DNA of 64,000 bases. Origin: Acanthopleuribacter pedis (GTDB lineage: Bacteria > Acidobacteriota > Holophagae > Acanthopleuribacterales > Acanthopleuribacteraceae). The position numbers were made by a program, and so were the translations under genes. The stretch lies in assembly GCF_017377855.1 (NCBI RefSeq), contig NZ_JAFREP010000016.1, forward strand, positions 241,433 to 305,432. The letters are read 5' to 3'. Positions 16,836 through 31,800 of the stretch are shown piece by piece; the stretch's first letter is position 1, and every line of letters begins with the position of its first letter. The notes below the pieces were generated by a model. The model did no database searches. It saw only the letters and a list, made by a program, of their open reading frames with translations, and had not been told where the DNA came from.

Positions 16836-19800
16836 ATGCGCCATTTCTTCGCGATTTCCTTCCTTCTACTGACCAGTGTGGTGTTTTCCCAGGAGGTGGT
16901 TCCTGATGAAGCTCTGGCGCGCACGCGGTTCATTTTCGAAGCGGCCGGCTTGCGGGTCACGCCTGAATCCGCCACCGTCCTGCTTGATCCAGAAGGGCTG
17001 CCGGTCACCTTCCAATTGGTTTCCGACCAACCCCTACCGCCAAGTGGGTCCTTTGTGGGTGAATGGGTCACGCCCGGTCAAGGCGATGTTTTGACCCTAC
17101 AAGTTCCGGTAGCGGAAGCGCGTTTCATCATTCCGCGTTCCCAGTTACCCCGCGCCGGTCTCTACCAACTCCGCAACATTCGTTTGGTGCAAGGCGACAC
17201 CGTTGTTGGGTTTGCAACCCCTCGTGCGGTGCGGGTCGAGGTCGTCGACGACTTTGTGGTAGCGGAAGCAGAGGTTCGGCCTTTAACCGAAGCCGAATTG
17301 GCCGAGCGGGGTTTTTTGTTTAATGAGGATGATTACCAGGCCTTTTCCTTTAGCTTCGCCTTGGAAATAGGCGGTCCGACGCGGGAGCAGGTCACCATCG
17401 ATGCTGTTTTTCCCCGCGCCCACACCTACATGGAACTCCCACCCGGTCGGACCATTTCCGACCCATTCACTCAATCCCCCCTCAAGGTTTTGTTTCCCCA
17501 AGCACGTGGCGGTGGCGGCTTTCGCGTACCGGAACCCTTGTTGCGCGGGGGTATTGAGCGGCCGTCTTTCACACCTTCGATGGTGATCATGCCCGGCGGC
17601 TACAGTTACCTCAAATCGTTTTTTGAAGTGAAAGCGTTGGTGCTCAATCGTGCACCCGCCGGTTTTCAGGTCACCCTTGAGAACTTGTTGGCACGCGTGG
17701 AACTGCCCAACCCGGATCGGTTCGGTCTGCCGCTGCAACTACGCGACGACGGCATTCAAGACATGGTGAATCCCGGCCCCGACGGCGATCTCAACACGGC
17801 CGACGATCCGCGCGAGGTGTCACCGGGCGAGGAAGCCCAAGCCGCTTTTATCGTGCGAGCGGAGCGCGAGGGTTCTTACCCGATCAGCCTGGAATTACAG
17901 GGAGATGTCGTGCTTGGCGGCGAACGCACCGAAATGCGCACCGCGGCCGATACCTTTGTCCATGTGCGCGCACCGGATTACCTGCTGACCTTCGATCACC
18001 CGGAACGGGTCAGCGAAGACACGCCCTACGACCTGGTGGCCCGACTCACCAACCAATCGAATGTGCCGCTTTCCGGTTTTCGCATCACCCTGCCGCCTGA
18101 GTCCCTGTATGGATGTCGCTTGGTTGACGGCAATCCCACCCAAAGCTTTCCCGAGCTGGCACCGGACGCTTCAGCCGAGGTGGTCTACCGCCTGCGCGCC
18201 ACACGGCCAGGCGTGGTGGAAGCCGGTTATTATCGGGTACGTGAGGACGCGCCTGGCAGCATGCAACTGCGCGTGGCTGTCGGCAACAGCGATGTCGTCG
18301 CTCCCACCAGTCTTGTTTTTCCAAACTCGTTTCAGGTTTTCCCAGCCGACCTACGCACGGCGCTACGTCTGGCGACCCAACAAGCCTACGACCTCTCCCA
18401 CCTGGACCCCTCCGGCTTGCCTGCCGGCCAGGACCCGATTGGCTGGAGCGCGGCCCAAGCACTGGCCAAAGCCTATGCGGTTCATGGTTTTAGTCGATCT
18501 GCCGGGGCCTCGGAAGCCGAAAGTTTGGTCCGCTTGTTAGCTACATGGGTCCGTGGTGGCAACAACCCGTTACCGCTCGACCAGTTACGCCGTCGCCGCT
18601 TAACTCAAAACAGCGATCCCCTTGAACAGCTATTTGCCCGAGAATTACAAAGACTGTTTAGCGAAACCAACACATCGGGGTTTCGTGCGTTACGTGCGAT
18701 TGCGCTGGAGAATGAGGAATGTAGTGAACAGTTTGGGGTGGTCATTCATTCGGATCAGCCGATCACCTTTCAATTACGGAACGCCGACGGCGGCGTACTG
18801 GATAATGCCGGAGTACGAACCTTTCCCTTTGGGACTGTCTTGCCGCTTTCGGAACGGGTGTTTTTGGTTTGGGTTGCCAAAATCGACGAACTCCCTTCGC
18901 TTCAATTAACCACCTCCGCTGCAACCAACATCACTATCGGCGGTGTCTTCCCCCGCAACGGCGCACGTGATTTGTTTACCTTCGAAGCCGGCCCAATCGG
19001 CCTGGCGCGATCTGCGCAATTCACCTGGGACGGCGATAACGGGGAGGTTACCCTTCAGCGCGACAGCAACCCGCCCGTCATCTTGGAAGGTGTGCGTTTG
19101 CCGACCAAACCCTTCACCTTGCGACGGGTCGCGCAAGTCTCCGATGAGAACCTTGGGGACAGCGGCGATCCCTTTGGCCGTGCCGTGCTTTTTCATTTTT
19201 CCAAAGCCCTGGATTTGAGCACACTCGTTCCGCTACGCGAACAAATACGCATCAACGGCACGCGGGTATCCTCGGTTGAACTGCAGCCGGACCGTCGCAC
19301 CCTGGTGGTGGGAACCCGGTTCCCCATCGGTCCCTACCGCGCCAATAGCTATCGCCTCGAAGGTATTCGCGCCTATCAAGGCGAAAACAGCGGTGTATTG
19401 GAAGGCACCTTCCAAGGCAGCAACCGATTCACCGGTATTCGTGTGAGTGGCCGAGTATTGGACGGGAACCGCGAAGATTTTAGCGACGGCATGGTGGCTT
19501 ACGGACTGGTCCCCACTGAACGGGAAGTCATTGTGCGGGAGGACGAAGAGCCCAATTTTTCCTTTCCCATTATGGGAAAAATGAAACAACAATTCACCGT
19601 GCCGATGGCCGCGGACGGCAGCTTTGACATCGATTTTTTGCCCTTTTCCAGCTTCTCGAGCGACACGCCGAAACAGTTTTATATGATCGCCATGTTGCCG
19701 GACGGACGCCGTCGTAGCGAACAATTCACCATGCGCGGAGAAGGTCAGCACTTCCAAATTGACATGGTTTTTTCTGCGCAAGGCACGGTGGTCGGGCGCG

Positions 19801-22800
19801 TTTTTGAAAACAACCAGCCGGCGGCCTTCGTCACCGTTTTTGCTGATAACCCGGAAGTCCTTAACAGCGGCGTCCGGGGTCAAACCGACGCGAACGGATT
19901 CTACCGTTTGGAAGGCCTCCCGGTCGGACCCATTCTCATCAAAGCCGGCGGTCAAGGCCGCCTGGGTTTGGCTTCTACTTTTTTGACCGAAGCCAACTCA
20001 CCCCAAACCCGCGACATCAACATCACCTCGGTATCGGCCACGATTAGCGGCCGCATTACCGCCCAAACCGAAGACGGTCGGATCGTTCCACTGGCAGAAA
20101 TTCCTGTGTACCACGCGGCCCTCGGGGTTCCCACTGCCAACGCACACGGCATTCCTTACAACAGCTTGGCTTTTACGGATCAGAACGGGTTCTATCTAAT
20201 GGAGGACGCGGTCGCGGGTGCCGGCCAAATCGCGGTCGATCCCATGGATGGGCGCACTGCCCGGCTCCAAATTCCCTTTAACCCGCAACCCGGCGAAAAT
20301 ACCTTTGACTATACATTTGCCTACCAGAGCCCACCGAACTATACCGGGACGGTGCGCGGCAGGGTCCGCGACGCCGACGGGCGGGGTCGCCAGTACGGGG
20401 TGCAACTCAACGGTGGCTCGATCCGGGGACCAACCGACGCCTCCGGCCGTTTTGAATTCACCTTTTTGCCGCTCAACAGCAGCCAAACGATTAACTTTTA
20501 CCCCTTGCAAGAAGGCACGGGTCCAACGTTTTTACGCCGCATCCGTCTCACCGAAAGTGAACCCACCCTGGATTTAGAGATCAGCCTTCCACGAGAACGC
20601 ACGATTTCCGGCACGCTGGTAAATGCGGCCGGCGAACCCATTCCATTCGTTCCCCTTTACGCCCCCACGCATTTCGGTGGCGATCAGGTCACCCGAAGCG
20701 ACGCCGAGGGCCGCTGGCAATTCCAAGTAACGGAACCGGGACGCTATCAAATCACGGCGGGTACCCATCCGCGCATCGCCGAAGCCATGGTCTCCATCGC
20801 GGACAACAACGTGCTGGACGTTGAACTTCGCACCCTCGCACAAGGGTCGGTGACCATTCGCTTGGTAGACGCAGACGGGCAAGCAGTAATGGGTCGCATC
20901 GAAATTGACTCGAACCGCCCCAGTACCGCGACCGCGACCTTTGGCATTGGCAGCTTCGGGTTTTCCCATTCCCTCTATACCGACACGGACGGGCACGTCC
21001 AAATCGACGACATTAACTACGGCCTTTTCGAGGTGCGCGGTTTTCATCCCTTGTTGGGCCAAACCCAACGCTTTTCCGGGCAAATGAACACGCCGGATCA
21101 CGCCGATTTGGTGTTGAGCTTCCCGCCGAATAACAGCTACGACCTGTTTGGCACGGTTGTGTCGGCTGACGGTGCACCAGCGGCCAATATGTTGGTGCAA
21201 CTTCAATACAATGCAGAGGGCCGAAGGCAACGGCGCACGGTTCGCACCAACGCGGAGGGAAATTACAGCTTCGGAACCCTGCTTCAAGATATTACCGGCG
21301 CAACAACCACCCTGATTGCTTATGACCCGGACTCCGGTGATTTCGAAACGGCCCAAGTGGATGTTCGCGACGGTGTGCGCTTCCGCCAGGATTTCCAACT
21401 CAAAAAGGCGGCAACGCTGCTGGTCGCGGTCCAATTTGCGGACGGCGCACCAGCCGAGTTTGCCAACCTTGCCGCGCGTTTTGATACCCTTACGTCCACG
21501 GAAGTGCCCGAGGAAGAACACCCGGCCCTGAATTTTGAAGCCATGGGTAATCCGGCCTTGGTTTCCGGGTACAGTGTGGTGCGCGAGCAGACGGGTGCCG
21601 GTCTGTTTCGCATTTCCGGCGTGCGAACCGGTCCGGTCGTCCTTCACGCCGTTACCGGCAATGGCTTGGTGGCACAACGACGGTTGCTGCTCAACGGCGA
21701 TCACGACGAGATCCCGATTACCCTCACGCTCGAACCGGAGTCTAGCATTCGCGGAACCTTCGTCGACGGCGCGTCGGCACCCATCCCCGGTGGCGAGGTC
21801 CAGGTCCGCCAAGGCGACGCGCTTTTGCAACAACGCGCGACCGGGCGCGACGAAAACGACCTCGGTCGATTTAGCTTTCAGTTGATGCCGATGGGTGCCT
21901 ATCGTCTGCGCGGTCGCAATCCGAGCAATGCCTTTATCGCGGAACTGGATGTGGTGACCTCACCCTTCCAACCGGAGGCTGACGTGGTCCTTGCGACGGC
22001 GCCGGTGGCCGACATCGGCGGCCTGGTGCTTAGCGACGGCGAGGCGGTACCGGGTGCGCGCCTGTGGATTGATGACGGCAGCAGCCGCGGCAAAATGACC
22101 GGTACCGATGCAGCAGGCGCTTATCTCTTTCGAAACCTGCGCGCGGGAACCTACCCGATTAGCGTGGTTGACTTGAGCGGCGGTCGCGTCGGCCGCATCG
22201 AGGTCGTCCACGATCCCCGTCAAGGTGCGACGAGCGCCGACATTCACCTTTCGCCAGGGATCAACCTGACCTTAGCCATTCAGGAAAGCAACGGCGAGCC
22301 CGTCACCAACCTGCCGGTATCTCTGGTCGTAGAACAAGAAGATCGTTCCGTCTTGGTCGCGCCCGGCGCGGGTGGCGTCAGTGACGTCGTCGGCTTGGTA
22401 CGGCTCACGGCGGTTCCCGCGGGCATTTATCAGGTCAATGCCACCCATCCCGACGGACGCCGTCTCATCCAGCAGATCGTGGTCGACGACAGCCTCGATC
22501 CAGAAACTCCGGTTTTAGTCGCCTTTCCCGGTTATGGCGAGGTTCGGGGCCAAGTCCTTCAAGCCGACGGCACCCCGTTCACTCAAACCCTGTCGGTGTA
22601 TTTGCAGCGTGGTTTGGACCGGTACGGCAACTTTGAGCGTGCAACGCGAACCTTTAACAACGGCGATTTTTCTTTTACCCGTGTTCCGCTCGGCGAACCC
22701 TGGGTCGTGGCCGCCTACCATCCCGAAACCAACGGCATCGCGGCCTTCAGCTTCCAAATCAACACGCCGGGCGAGGTGGTCGAAACAGATCTTCAAATGG

Positions 22801-25800
22801 CCCCGACCACCTTTATCAGTGGAACCATTTACCTGCCGGATGGTTCGCCGGCACCTTTCGCCAAGGTGAATATGGAGGGCCCGCCGCTGCGAAGTTTCAT
22901 TTCCGACGGCGGAGGTAACTTTTTCATCGAACCCGTCCTCGCCGGCCCGGAGCAACTGATCGTTTTCGAATCAGCCGGCCTGGAACTGGGGTTGGTTGAT
23001 ATCGAGATAACGACGGATGACGCGGGCGTTCCCCAACCCCTGACCAACCTCCGCATCGACCTCAACGGACTCAGTTTCCTCAACGGAACCATCCGCTACA
23101 GCGACGGCAGCCCGGTGCAACAAGGACAACTCTATTACCGACCGGAAAACGGCCGTGGCAAAAGCGTAGCCACCGACGCGGGCGGCAATTTCAGCATCCC
23201 GGTCCTGTCCAATACGGATTACATCCTGCGTGCTTTTGACAACGCCACCAAACACTACATGGAAGAGGTCCCGTTTCGCGCCTCGGCCGCCAACGCACGG
23301 GATCAAATCGAACTTAGGTTCCCAGCCGACCTGACTTTTAGCGGTCGTGTACTCGGCCCGGACGGCTTCACCCCCGCCGCGGGTGCAACGCTGGAACTCT
23401 ATCGTAGGGTGCGACTACCCGGCGCATTGGCCGCGAGCAGCTACCTTTCGGTGCGCACCGAAAGCGACGGCGGCGGTGCCTTCTCGGTGAACCGCATCTT
23501 TCCCGGCGACTACCTACTACGCGCCTACACGGCCAACTACGAGGCCTTGATTGAACAAAGTATCACCTTCACGGAGAACATGGATCGCGAGATTCGTTTG
23601 GCCGCGACCGCGACCATCTTGGGTCGGGTCCGCGACGGTAATGGGCGCATCTTCGACAGCGGTCAAATCTTCGTCCAACCCGATTTGGTTAATACCCGCA
23701 TTCCCATCGGCAGCGACGGGAGCTTCATCATCGACCGTCTACCGGTTACCACGGTGACCTTGACCGCCGTCGTCGCTAACGCTACGCTGCGGGTTCCGCG
23801 GGAAGTCGTTTTGGTGCCGGGCGTGAACCTGGTAGACATGATCTTGCCCAACACTATTGAGGTGACCGGGACCGGCGTGGTCACCGACGCCAATCCCGGT
23901 ATTGCCTCGGCGCGCCTGGAACTGGATAACGGTTCCTTTAGCACCGTCCTGCCGAACACCGGTCGTTTTGCGTTTCCCCGTGTCATCGCCAACCGTCCGT
24001 TTGAGGTAGTGATTTCCTCCGGCGGTGGTTGGCGTTCTTACACTTACGAGGGGTTTACCGCCGATACCGAGCTGGGCGATTTACACGTGGACCCTAGCCC
24101 ACCGGAACTCAACCTCACCATGCCCAGCCTAAACGTCACCCAACTTCCCCTGGAAATCACCTTCAGCGCGCGGGACAGCACACCTTTTTCCGGCATCGAC
24201 CCGTCGCGGTCTCGGGTTTCCATCAACGGCCGTGATCTAAGCGGAGCGTTTCATTTTGATGAAAACGGCGGTCGCGCGCTGCTCACCCGATTACCGGACG
24301 GTATCACACGCGGTGCCAATGAAATGCTGATCGAGGTTGCCAACACCTCGCGCCTCGCCACCCGCGCCACGTTTGCCCTGCAAGTGGATGTCAGCGACCG
24401 GGTCCTTTTGGTGACCTTGCGCGACGGCGTGTTGCCCGTCGTGGGCAACTTGCAAATGCCCGACGGCACCCTGTATACCGCCGATAGCGAAGGGCGGGTC
24501 GCCGTTTCCGATCTGCCGCCGGGCGATTACGCGGTCACGGCCTGGAACCCGGAAGGCACGCGTGGCTTGCGAGCCACGGTTTCCGTCGGTGCACCTTCCC
24601 GCACGGAGATCACCCTCAACATGGTTCCCGTTGGGGAATATGTCGGCCGCGTGTTGGACCTTCAGGGAAATCCAGCCGCCGGGATTCCGGTAACTTGGCG
24701 CGAATACCAGGTCGTCAGCGATGAAAACGGCGGCTATCGTTTCCCCGTCATGGCCCTTGGCCAATCCTTTGACTTGATCGCCCGCGCGGGCCAAACCATC
24801 GGCCATACCGCCACCGCGGCGCTGGACCTGGCCGGCGCCGCCGCGGTCGCCGATATCCAACTGGAAGGCTTGGGCCGTGTCGAAGGTTTGGTGCGCCAAG
24901 CCAGTGACGATAGCCTTGTTGCCGGGGCCCGCGTCAGCCTGGAAGGCGATGACCTACCGCGAGCGCTGCACCAAACCATCACCAGCGACGCGGAAGGCGC
25001 TTTTTCCTTTGAGTCGGTGATGTTACGGGCCTACACCCTTACCGCCGAACACCCCGAAACCGGTCTCGGCGGCACTGCAAGCGGGCGCCTAACCCAAGTC
25101 GGGCAAACCGACAGCCAAACCATCCGTCTCGAGCCAACCGGTACGGTCACCGGGGTGGCGGTGTTTGCGAGTCAAGCCGCCGCGGGTGCAGTGGTCGAGG
25201 TCACCGGACCGCGCGACCGTACCCTGACCACGGACGAAAACGGGGGCTTCAGCCTCGCCGACCTCCCTTACGGCGATTACGATTTTTCCATTGAGGACCG
25301 CGCCCGCTTTGCGTACCGCACTGGAACTTTTAGCTTAAATCGCGAACAACTCGCCTTGGGCGACCTCGAACTCAGCGCGGATAACCCGCCTCAAATCAAC
25401 GCCTTTAGCTTGTCCCAAAACCAATACGATCCTTTGGAAACACCCCGTATTCAATTTGAATTGGCCGATGACCGCGGCATCCAGGCATGGCGAATCAACC
25501 TGACGGGGGCGATTGAGCGAAGCTGGTCGTCCTCGCCTCGCGAAAACCCGCTCACCCTGAGCGACACCTATTTTGTCCGCAACGAGGAACCCGAACCCGG
25601 CGAGGTCCAGGTCCAATTCGAGGTCGAGGACGGGCTCGGCCAAATCACCACCCAAAGCACCACCTTTACCGTCGCCCTGGACGCGACCCCGCCTCAAATC
25701 GCGCTGCTGTCGCACGACGACGGCGCGGTGGTTTTGGAATCGGACAGGGTTGACCTGCGTTTCGATATCAGCGACAACTTGGCGGTCAACCAGGTGGCGT

Positions 25801-28800
25801 TGTACGTGAACAACAGCCTGTATGTGGAAGGGACCTCGCGCAACACCCCGATTCTCTGGAGTCCGCCGGACATCAACCAACCTACCGATTTCGCCATGCG
25901 CTTCGAGGCCGCCGATATTCGGGGCAACCGCGGTGTCTTGCCCTTTACCTTGCGCGTCGAACCGGTCAACAGCGAGGGTGCACCCGAGCTGACGATCACC
26001 GCCCCCGCCGACGCCATGCCGCTACCGTTGTTTCTCCCGGAAGGCTTGGTGATCCCGGTGCGCGCCGATGTGCGCGATCCAGACGGTCTTGGCACGTGGC
26101 GGGTTCTGGTTGACGGCATCTTGCAGGAAAGCGGGACATTTGCCGAAGGTCAAACCACCTTAGCAGTCGACATCAGCGTTCCCGCCGAATGGCGCGACCG
26201 CGAGCAGCTCACGCTGCGCGTGGAGGCGACCGACCGCGGCGGTATCCTCGCGGTGCAACAGCACACCGTGGTCGCGGCGGGCGGAGAGGTCTTCACCGAT
26301 CTCGTCATCGCCGCCGAAAACCGCGACTATGAGGATCGCGCGTTGATCCTGCTCGGAAACAACAACCGTATTGAAGGTGCTCACCGCTTTGCTTCGCTGA
26401 CCTTGGTGAACGGCGCGGTTGTCAGCCAAGGTGCCGCGGGCAGCGTTGCCGCCGCTCCCACCGAACTGGAACTCAGCGGCGATTTGGTAGTTGACGCGCG
26501 CAGCCGCATTGATATGAGCGGGCGCGGCTATAGCGAGGGACCGCCCAACTTATTCACCCATACCGGCAATGCTGCCTATGCCGGTTTGGGGAACGGTGAT
26601 GATCCTGGCGACAGCAGCCAGATTTACGGCTCACCGATCCGACCCAATCAAGCCGGCAGCAACAACGGCGGTGGGTTCCTGCGTCTGCGCGGCGCGCGGA
26701 TCTGGCTGGACGGTGCCATCCACGCGGACGGCGGGCAAACGCCTAGCGGCACAAGCCGCTACGGTTCGGGGGGCGCGCTGGACTTAGAAGCCGGCCAGTG
26801 GTTGGGCTTGGGACGGATTACCGCCAACGGCTTCGACAGCAACAACCCGGAAACTCACGACAACGGCGGGTCCGGCGGGCGGATCGCCATTCGCGGCGCC
26901 TTCGCGGGTCAGGTTCAAGCCTACGGCGCGCGCAATTGCGGGCACGGCACCTTGTACCTGCAAACCCCCGACACCAATTTGCCCGACGGCACGCTGGACC
27001 GCCTCGTCGTCAACGGTCCTAACATCGGCAATCGCGATAGCAACAACCTGACCTGGCTGCCAGGATTGGGGGATCTGTTGGTCGGCACCCATGTACGTAT
27101 TCGCGAGGAACAGGTGGACAACGCCGTGCATCAGGTGTTGACCGTGACCGTGACCGACACCGTCAACGGTGCCAACCGCGCCTACAACCTCAACCAAGGC
27201 GCCTTCGAAGGCCTGCATGTCATCAGCCAGGGCCAACCCTCGGTGCCTGTCTGGCGCCAAAACGGTAACGAGCTCTGGTCCCCGCCGGACCAGCCCTTCG
27301 CCACCTTCACAGAAGGGGACCGCGTCGATGTGGTTATGGCCCTGGATCGTATTGAGATCGGTGGCAAAGCCCTGGTGCGGGTGCGCGGCAACCCCGCATT
27401 CCCGTTAAACGCGGGTGAGGCTTGGATCGGCAATGAATTCGGCCGCTGGGATTTGCGCGCGGGTTTTGCCAGGCAAGCGCCCGTCGAACTGACCGGCAAC
27501 CTGCGGTTCGCCGATGTGCGGGTGAACGGCCCCAATGGTTTAACCCTGAACGGTGACCTGATATTCGACAGCCTTACCTTCGAAGACGGGACCCACATAC
27601 TGGGTGGCTCACTCCAAGGCGACCTTTTGCGCATTGAAGCGGGCGCGGTGGTAACCACGCCCTCGGGAACTTCTGCTCGTCTTAGGGTGGTCGTCCGCGA
27701 GGCAACCATTGCCGGGGAACTGGGCACCCTTGGCGCAACACACCCTTACCCAACCGGTGACCCCCGTTTCCCGCACCACGGTGGGCTCGCGGCCGGCGCC
27801 CAACCCGGCGACCAAACCCACGGTAGCCTCTACCAACCGACCTCTACCGGTGCGAGCGGTACATTATACATAGAAGCCGCGGAACAACTGACGGTCGAGG
27901 GTTCCTTGCACGCGGACAATAGCGGCGATGCGGCCGGCTCTCTTTGGCTGGAAACCGCGGCGTTGACGGGCAACGGGCGGATCAGCGCCGACAGCGTCGG
28001 CGGCGTGGCGGGACGGATCGCCGTCTATGCCGATTCCGTTACGGGTTTCGGTGGTGCGGTGCAAGCACGGTCGACCCGACAAGGCGCCGGTGCAGGCACC
28101 GTTTTTTACCGTACCAACACTTGGCCTCTGGGCAAGCTGGTGGTGGACAACGGTGACCTCGCCACACCCGCCGGCTCCACGCCATTGCCGGGGATCGGTG
28201 CCCGTACGCTGGAAACCCCAGTCGACGGGACAGCCTTAACCTTGCTTGCCGGCGATCCCACCCCGTTCCCCGATAACTTGGCCGGGATGTACCTGGAAAC
28301 AGAGGGCGAACCCCCCGCGCTGATCGCCGCGAATGACGCACTTCGGTTGGAACCGGCCGACCGTTTTCCCACCCTGAGCGTCGGTACCGGCTACCGAGGT
28401 TTACACCGTTTTAATGTCGTCGAACTGCGCAACGGCTCCATCGCTTCGCCGGATCGCATTGAAATCACCGACGAACTCATCCTCGCCGGCGGCAGCTTGG
28501 ATGCGGCCCAGGTGGATTACCCACCGGGTTTCGCCCTTCGCGACGGCGCACTGGAAATTTTCGAAGACCTGGGCATTCCTGATTTGGTGCTCGACAACTT
28601 CACTTTGACCAGCCACGTCCCCTTGCAATTGGACAGCCTTACCCTGCGCAACGGTGCCCACCTCATTTACCACCAACCCATGTCGGCGGGAACCGTAAGT
28701 TTGGATAACGGCCGCTTAAGCGCGGCCATTGTCGACCGCGACGCCGTCTTTGCGGCCGAATCCGTCAGCCTGAGCAACGGTTCGCTTTGGGCGGCGGCGC

Positions 28801-31800
28801 CTCTTGGTGACAATGGCACCCGGTTTGCCCTGCGTGCGGAGGTGAACGGTGCCGTCATCGTAGATGCAAGCTCCCGCATCAGCACCGGCGAACCGGGTAG
28901 CCACGCCCCCACCTACCGGGAATGGAACGGCACGCGTTGGGCGGTCTCAAGCCACGGCGGCAGTGGGCGCCTGCTGGGTAACCGTAACAATCCTCGCACC
29001 GCACAACCGGTCTTTGGTTCCTTTAAGCAACCGGTCGATGACGGCGGCTACAACGGCGGCGGCGCCTTGTTCCTGCGCGCCGCATCGCTGGAACTTGCCG
29101 GCGCTCTGCGTGCCGAGGGTGGTGATTCAGGCGCGGGTGGCTCCATTTGGCTGCAAATTCCCGTGATCACGGGCAACGGCCTGATATCCGTGGCCGGTAA
29201 CAACGGCGGCGGAGGCCGCATCGCGGTGGAATACAGCAGTGCTCGAACCTTCCTCGACAGCCTGCAATTCCAACTCGGCGGCGACAGCCCGAGCGAACCT
29301 TTCGAAGCCAACGGCGCCGGCACCTTGTTCGTAAAAAGTGCGGCCCAAAACCACGGCGAATTGTTGGTTGATCAACAACTTAGCGCCAATCCCGAAACCT
29401 ATACCCAACGGCGTCGCTTAACCGGACTCGGCGGAATAGATCGGCTCACCCTACCCGCTACCGACAATGACACCGACAACCCGCGACGCTTGAACCTACC
29501 CGGCGGATTGTTACCCCCTGACTTGGTAGGGCTCACCCTGCAACTCGGCAGCGCCGAGGGCGCCCCGCGATACAACGTGACAGACTCCGGGCCGGATTTC
29601 ATCGAGCTGGACCGTGATTTGAACAAACCCATCGCGGCCGGTACCGAATTGACCTTTGCCGTGTTCCTTGATCGCCTGATCCTCCGCAATGGTGCCCAGC
29701 TCCAGGTGCCGGGCGTCTTGCACTGCGACGAGCTCCTGTTGGAAGGGAGTGCGGTCACCAGCCTCTGGGCAAGGGACTGGGTTTTGTCCACCAACACCTT
29801 CCGCCTCAACAACCGCCTTTTCCGACTGATTCTCGACGAACCCACCTGGTCACAGCGTGACCTTGTTCTCGACGGGGCCACCCTTTTCCTAGACCGTCCC
29901 CTCGAATGCAACGATCTCACCCTCGTCAATGCTACCATCAGCCACTCGCACCACGATCATCACTACGCCCCCTACCAACCCGTGGTTGACATTATCGCGC
30001 GCACCGTCGACGGCAGCGGCCTCTCGGCGATTCAGGTGAGTTCATCGGTCTCCGTGCCCGGTAGCGGTTATGACGGCCACGGCGGGGTACGCAATGAGGC
30101 AGGGACGCGCACCTACGGTTCACCGCTTTATCCCGACCAGTTGGGGATCGGTTCGGCCGCCGGCGGTGCCTTGCGGTTGCGCGCCGACAGTTTGCGCGGC
30201 GTCGCGTTGCGCGCCGACGGCAACAACGGCTCCGGCGGCTCTATTTGGGTCACGGTCGATCACTGGCAAAACGAAGGCGTCGCCATCAGCGCCACCGGCG
30301 GCTTGGGCGGACGTTTTACGGGTAGCGGCGGCCGAGTCGCTCTGCGTTACCGGACCCTCTCCGGGGCATCCCCGACGGCGGTTGCACACGGCAGCTTCTC
30401 CGCTGGAACCGTGTTGATCCAACACCTCGAAACGGAACCCTATGGAACCCTGTTCATCGACAACAACAGCGGTGCCGCCAACCAACGCACCCCACTGCCG
30501 GGTTTCCCACGGACGACTCTGCCAGCTGGCTTCAGTCAAACGTTCGATGCCGACAGAAACCGCACCACCCTGCTGGTCCCGAACCTCGTCTTGGAGGAAC
30601 ACTTTCGGGACTATGTCTTGATCGCCAACGAGAACAGCGGCAGTGCCGCCCGAATTTTGGAAGCGAGCAATGAACAAAACAGCGCCCGTTTTCTTATTGA
30701 CGGCCCCCTGACATTCCTCCAACCGGGCGACCGAATCCAGCCCGGTCTGCGCATTAACCGGCTCACGATTTCCCCCAACTGTGTCGGCTGTATCGTCGGC
30801 GGCTCCGACGTTTTGCTCCTGGCCCAGCCTCGCCTTGAACAGCTGACAGTCGCGCCCTTAAACGGTGGGCGCGTGGCACCAGGTCAACCCTTTACCGTCA
30901 CTGCAAGCGCCGTCGGCAATGCGCGCCTTGTGTCCGCCGAAGCCGTGTTTAACGGAGAGACGCAACTCCAAACCGGTGCCGGCCCCTACCAGTTCGCCTT
31001 CATCGCTCCCGTTCCCGAGGGGGACAGCGACCTGCCGGCCGTGTTGCGGTTCACCGACGCGGACGGCAATGTGGGTGAGCACAACTTCATGATCGGCGTG
31101 AGTGGACCGGATCGTCAAGCCCCCGAAGTCGTGGTGCTTGAACCCAGCGAAGGCCTGGACATCTTCCCAGGCGGAATCCTAAGCGTTACTGTCCAAGCCC
31201 GGGACAACCGGCTCCTCGAAAGCATTAGCGCAACTTTTAACGGGGAGACTCAACGGAACGAGATTCCCTCGGAAACCCAGGAAACCCAAACAAGCTTTAG
31301 CTTCACCATCCCGTCCTTGGGCGCCAATCAAACCATGACGCTTGAGGTAAGCGCCAGGGACGACAGCGGCAACCAGGGCCAAACTCAGGTTTCGCTGAAC
31401 TACCTGAACGAAGACCGAGCCGGACCCAATGTGCACATTGTTGGACCGCGCTCGCTTTACGCCCACACCGGTGAAGGTTTGACCGTAGAGGTCGCCGCGG
31501 ACGATCCGTCCGGCATTAATCAGGTTAGCATCCGTTATGACGGCGAAACCCGTACGGTGACGACGCCGCCTTACACCGCGTCCTTCCTCATCGATACCCC
31601 GGTGGCTGAGCAAAGTGTCACGGAAACCATCAGCGTTACCGCCGAGGACAATTTGGGCAACCAAACAAGCCGTGATTTTGTCCTGACCTTATTACCCCTG
31701 AACGAACCCGTGTTGTTCCTTGGGCAAAGTTACCCGGATACAGGCGAACCCGTCACCGCCTTTGAAACCATTCCCTTGCAGTTGGCCGTGTATTCGCTCT

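Noticed and set aside
19233..21833. Long minus-strand open frames (240 and 419 codons) inside the giant gene
   Set aside because: They mirror codon bias of the plus-strand repeats and show no domain or start signal.
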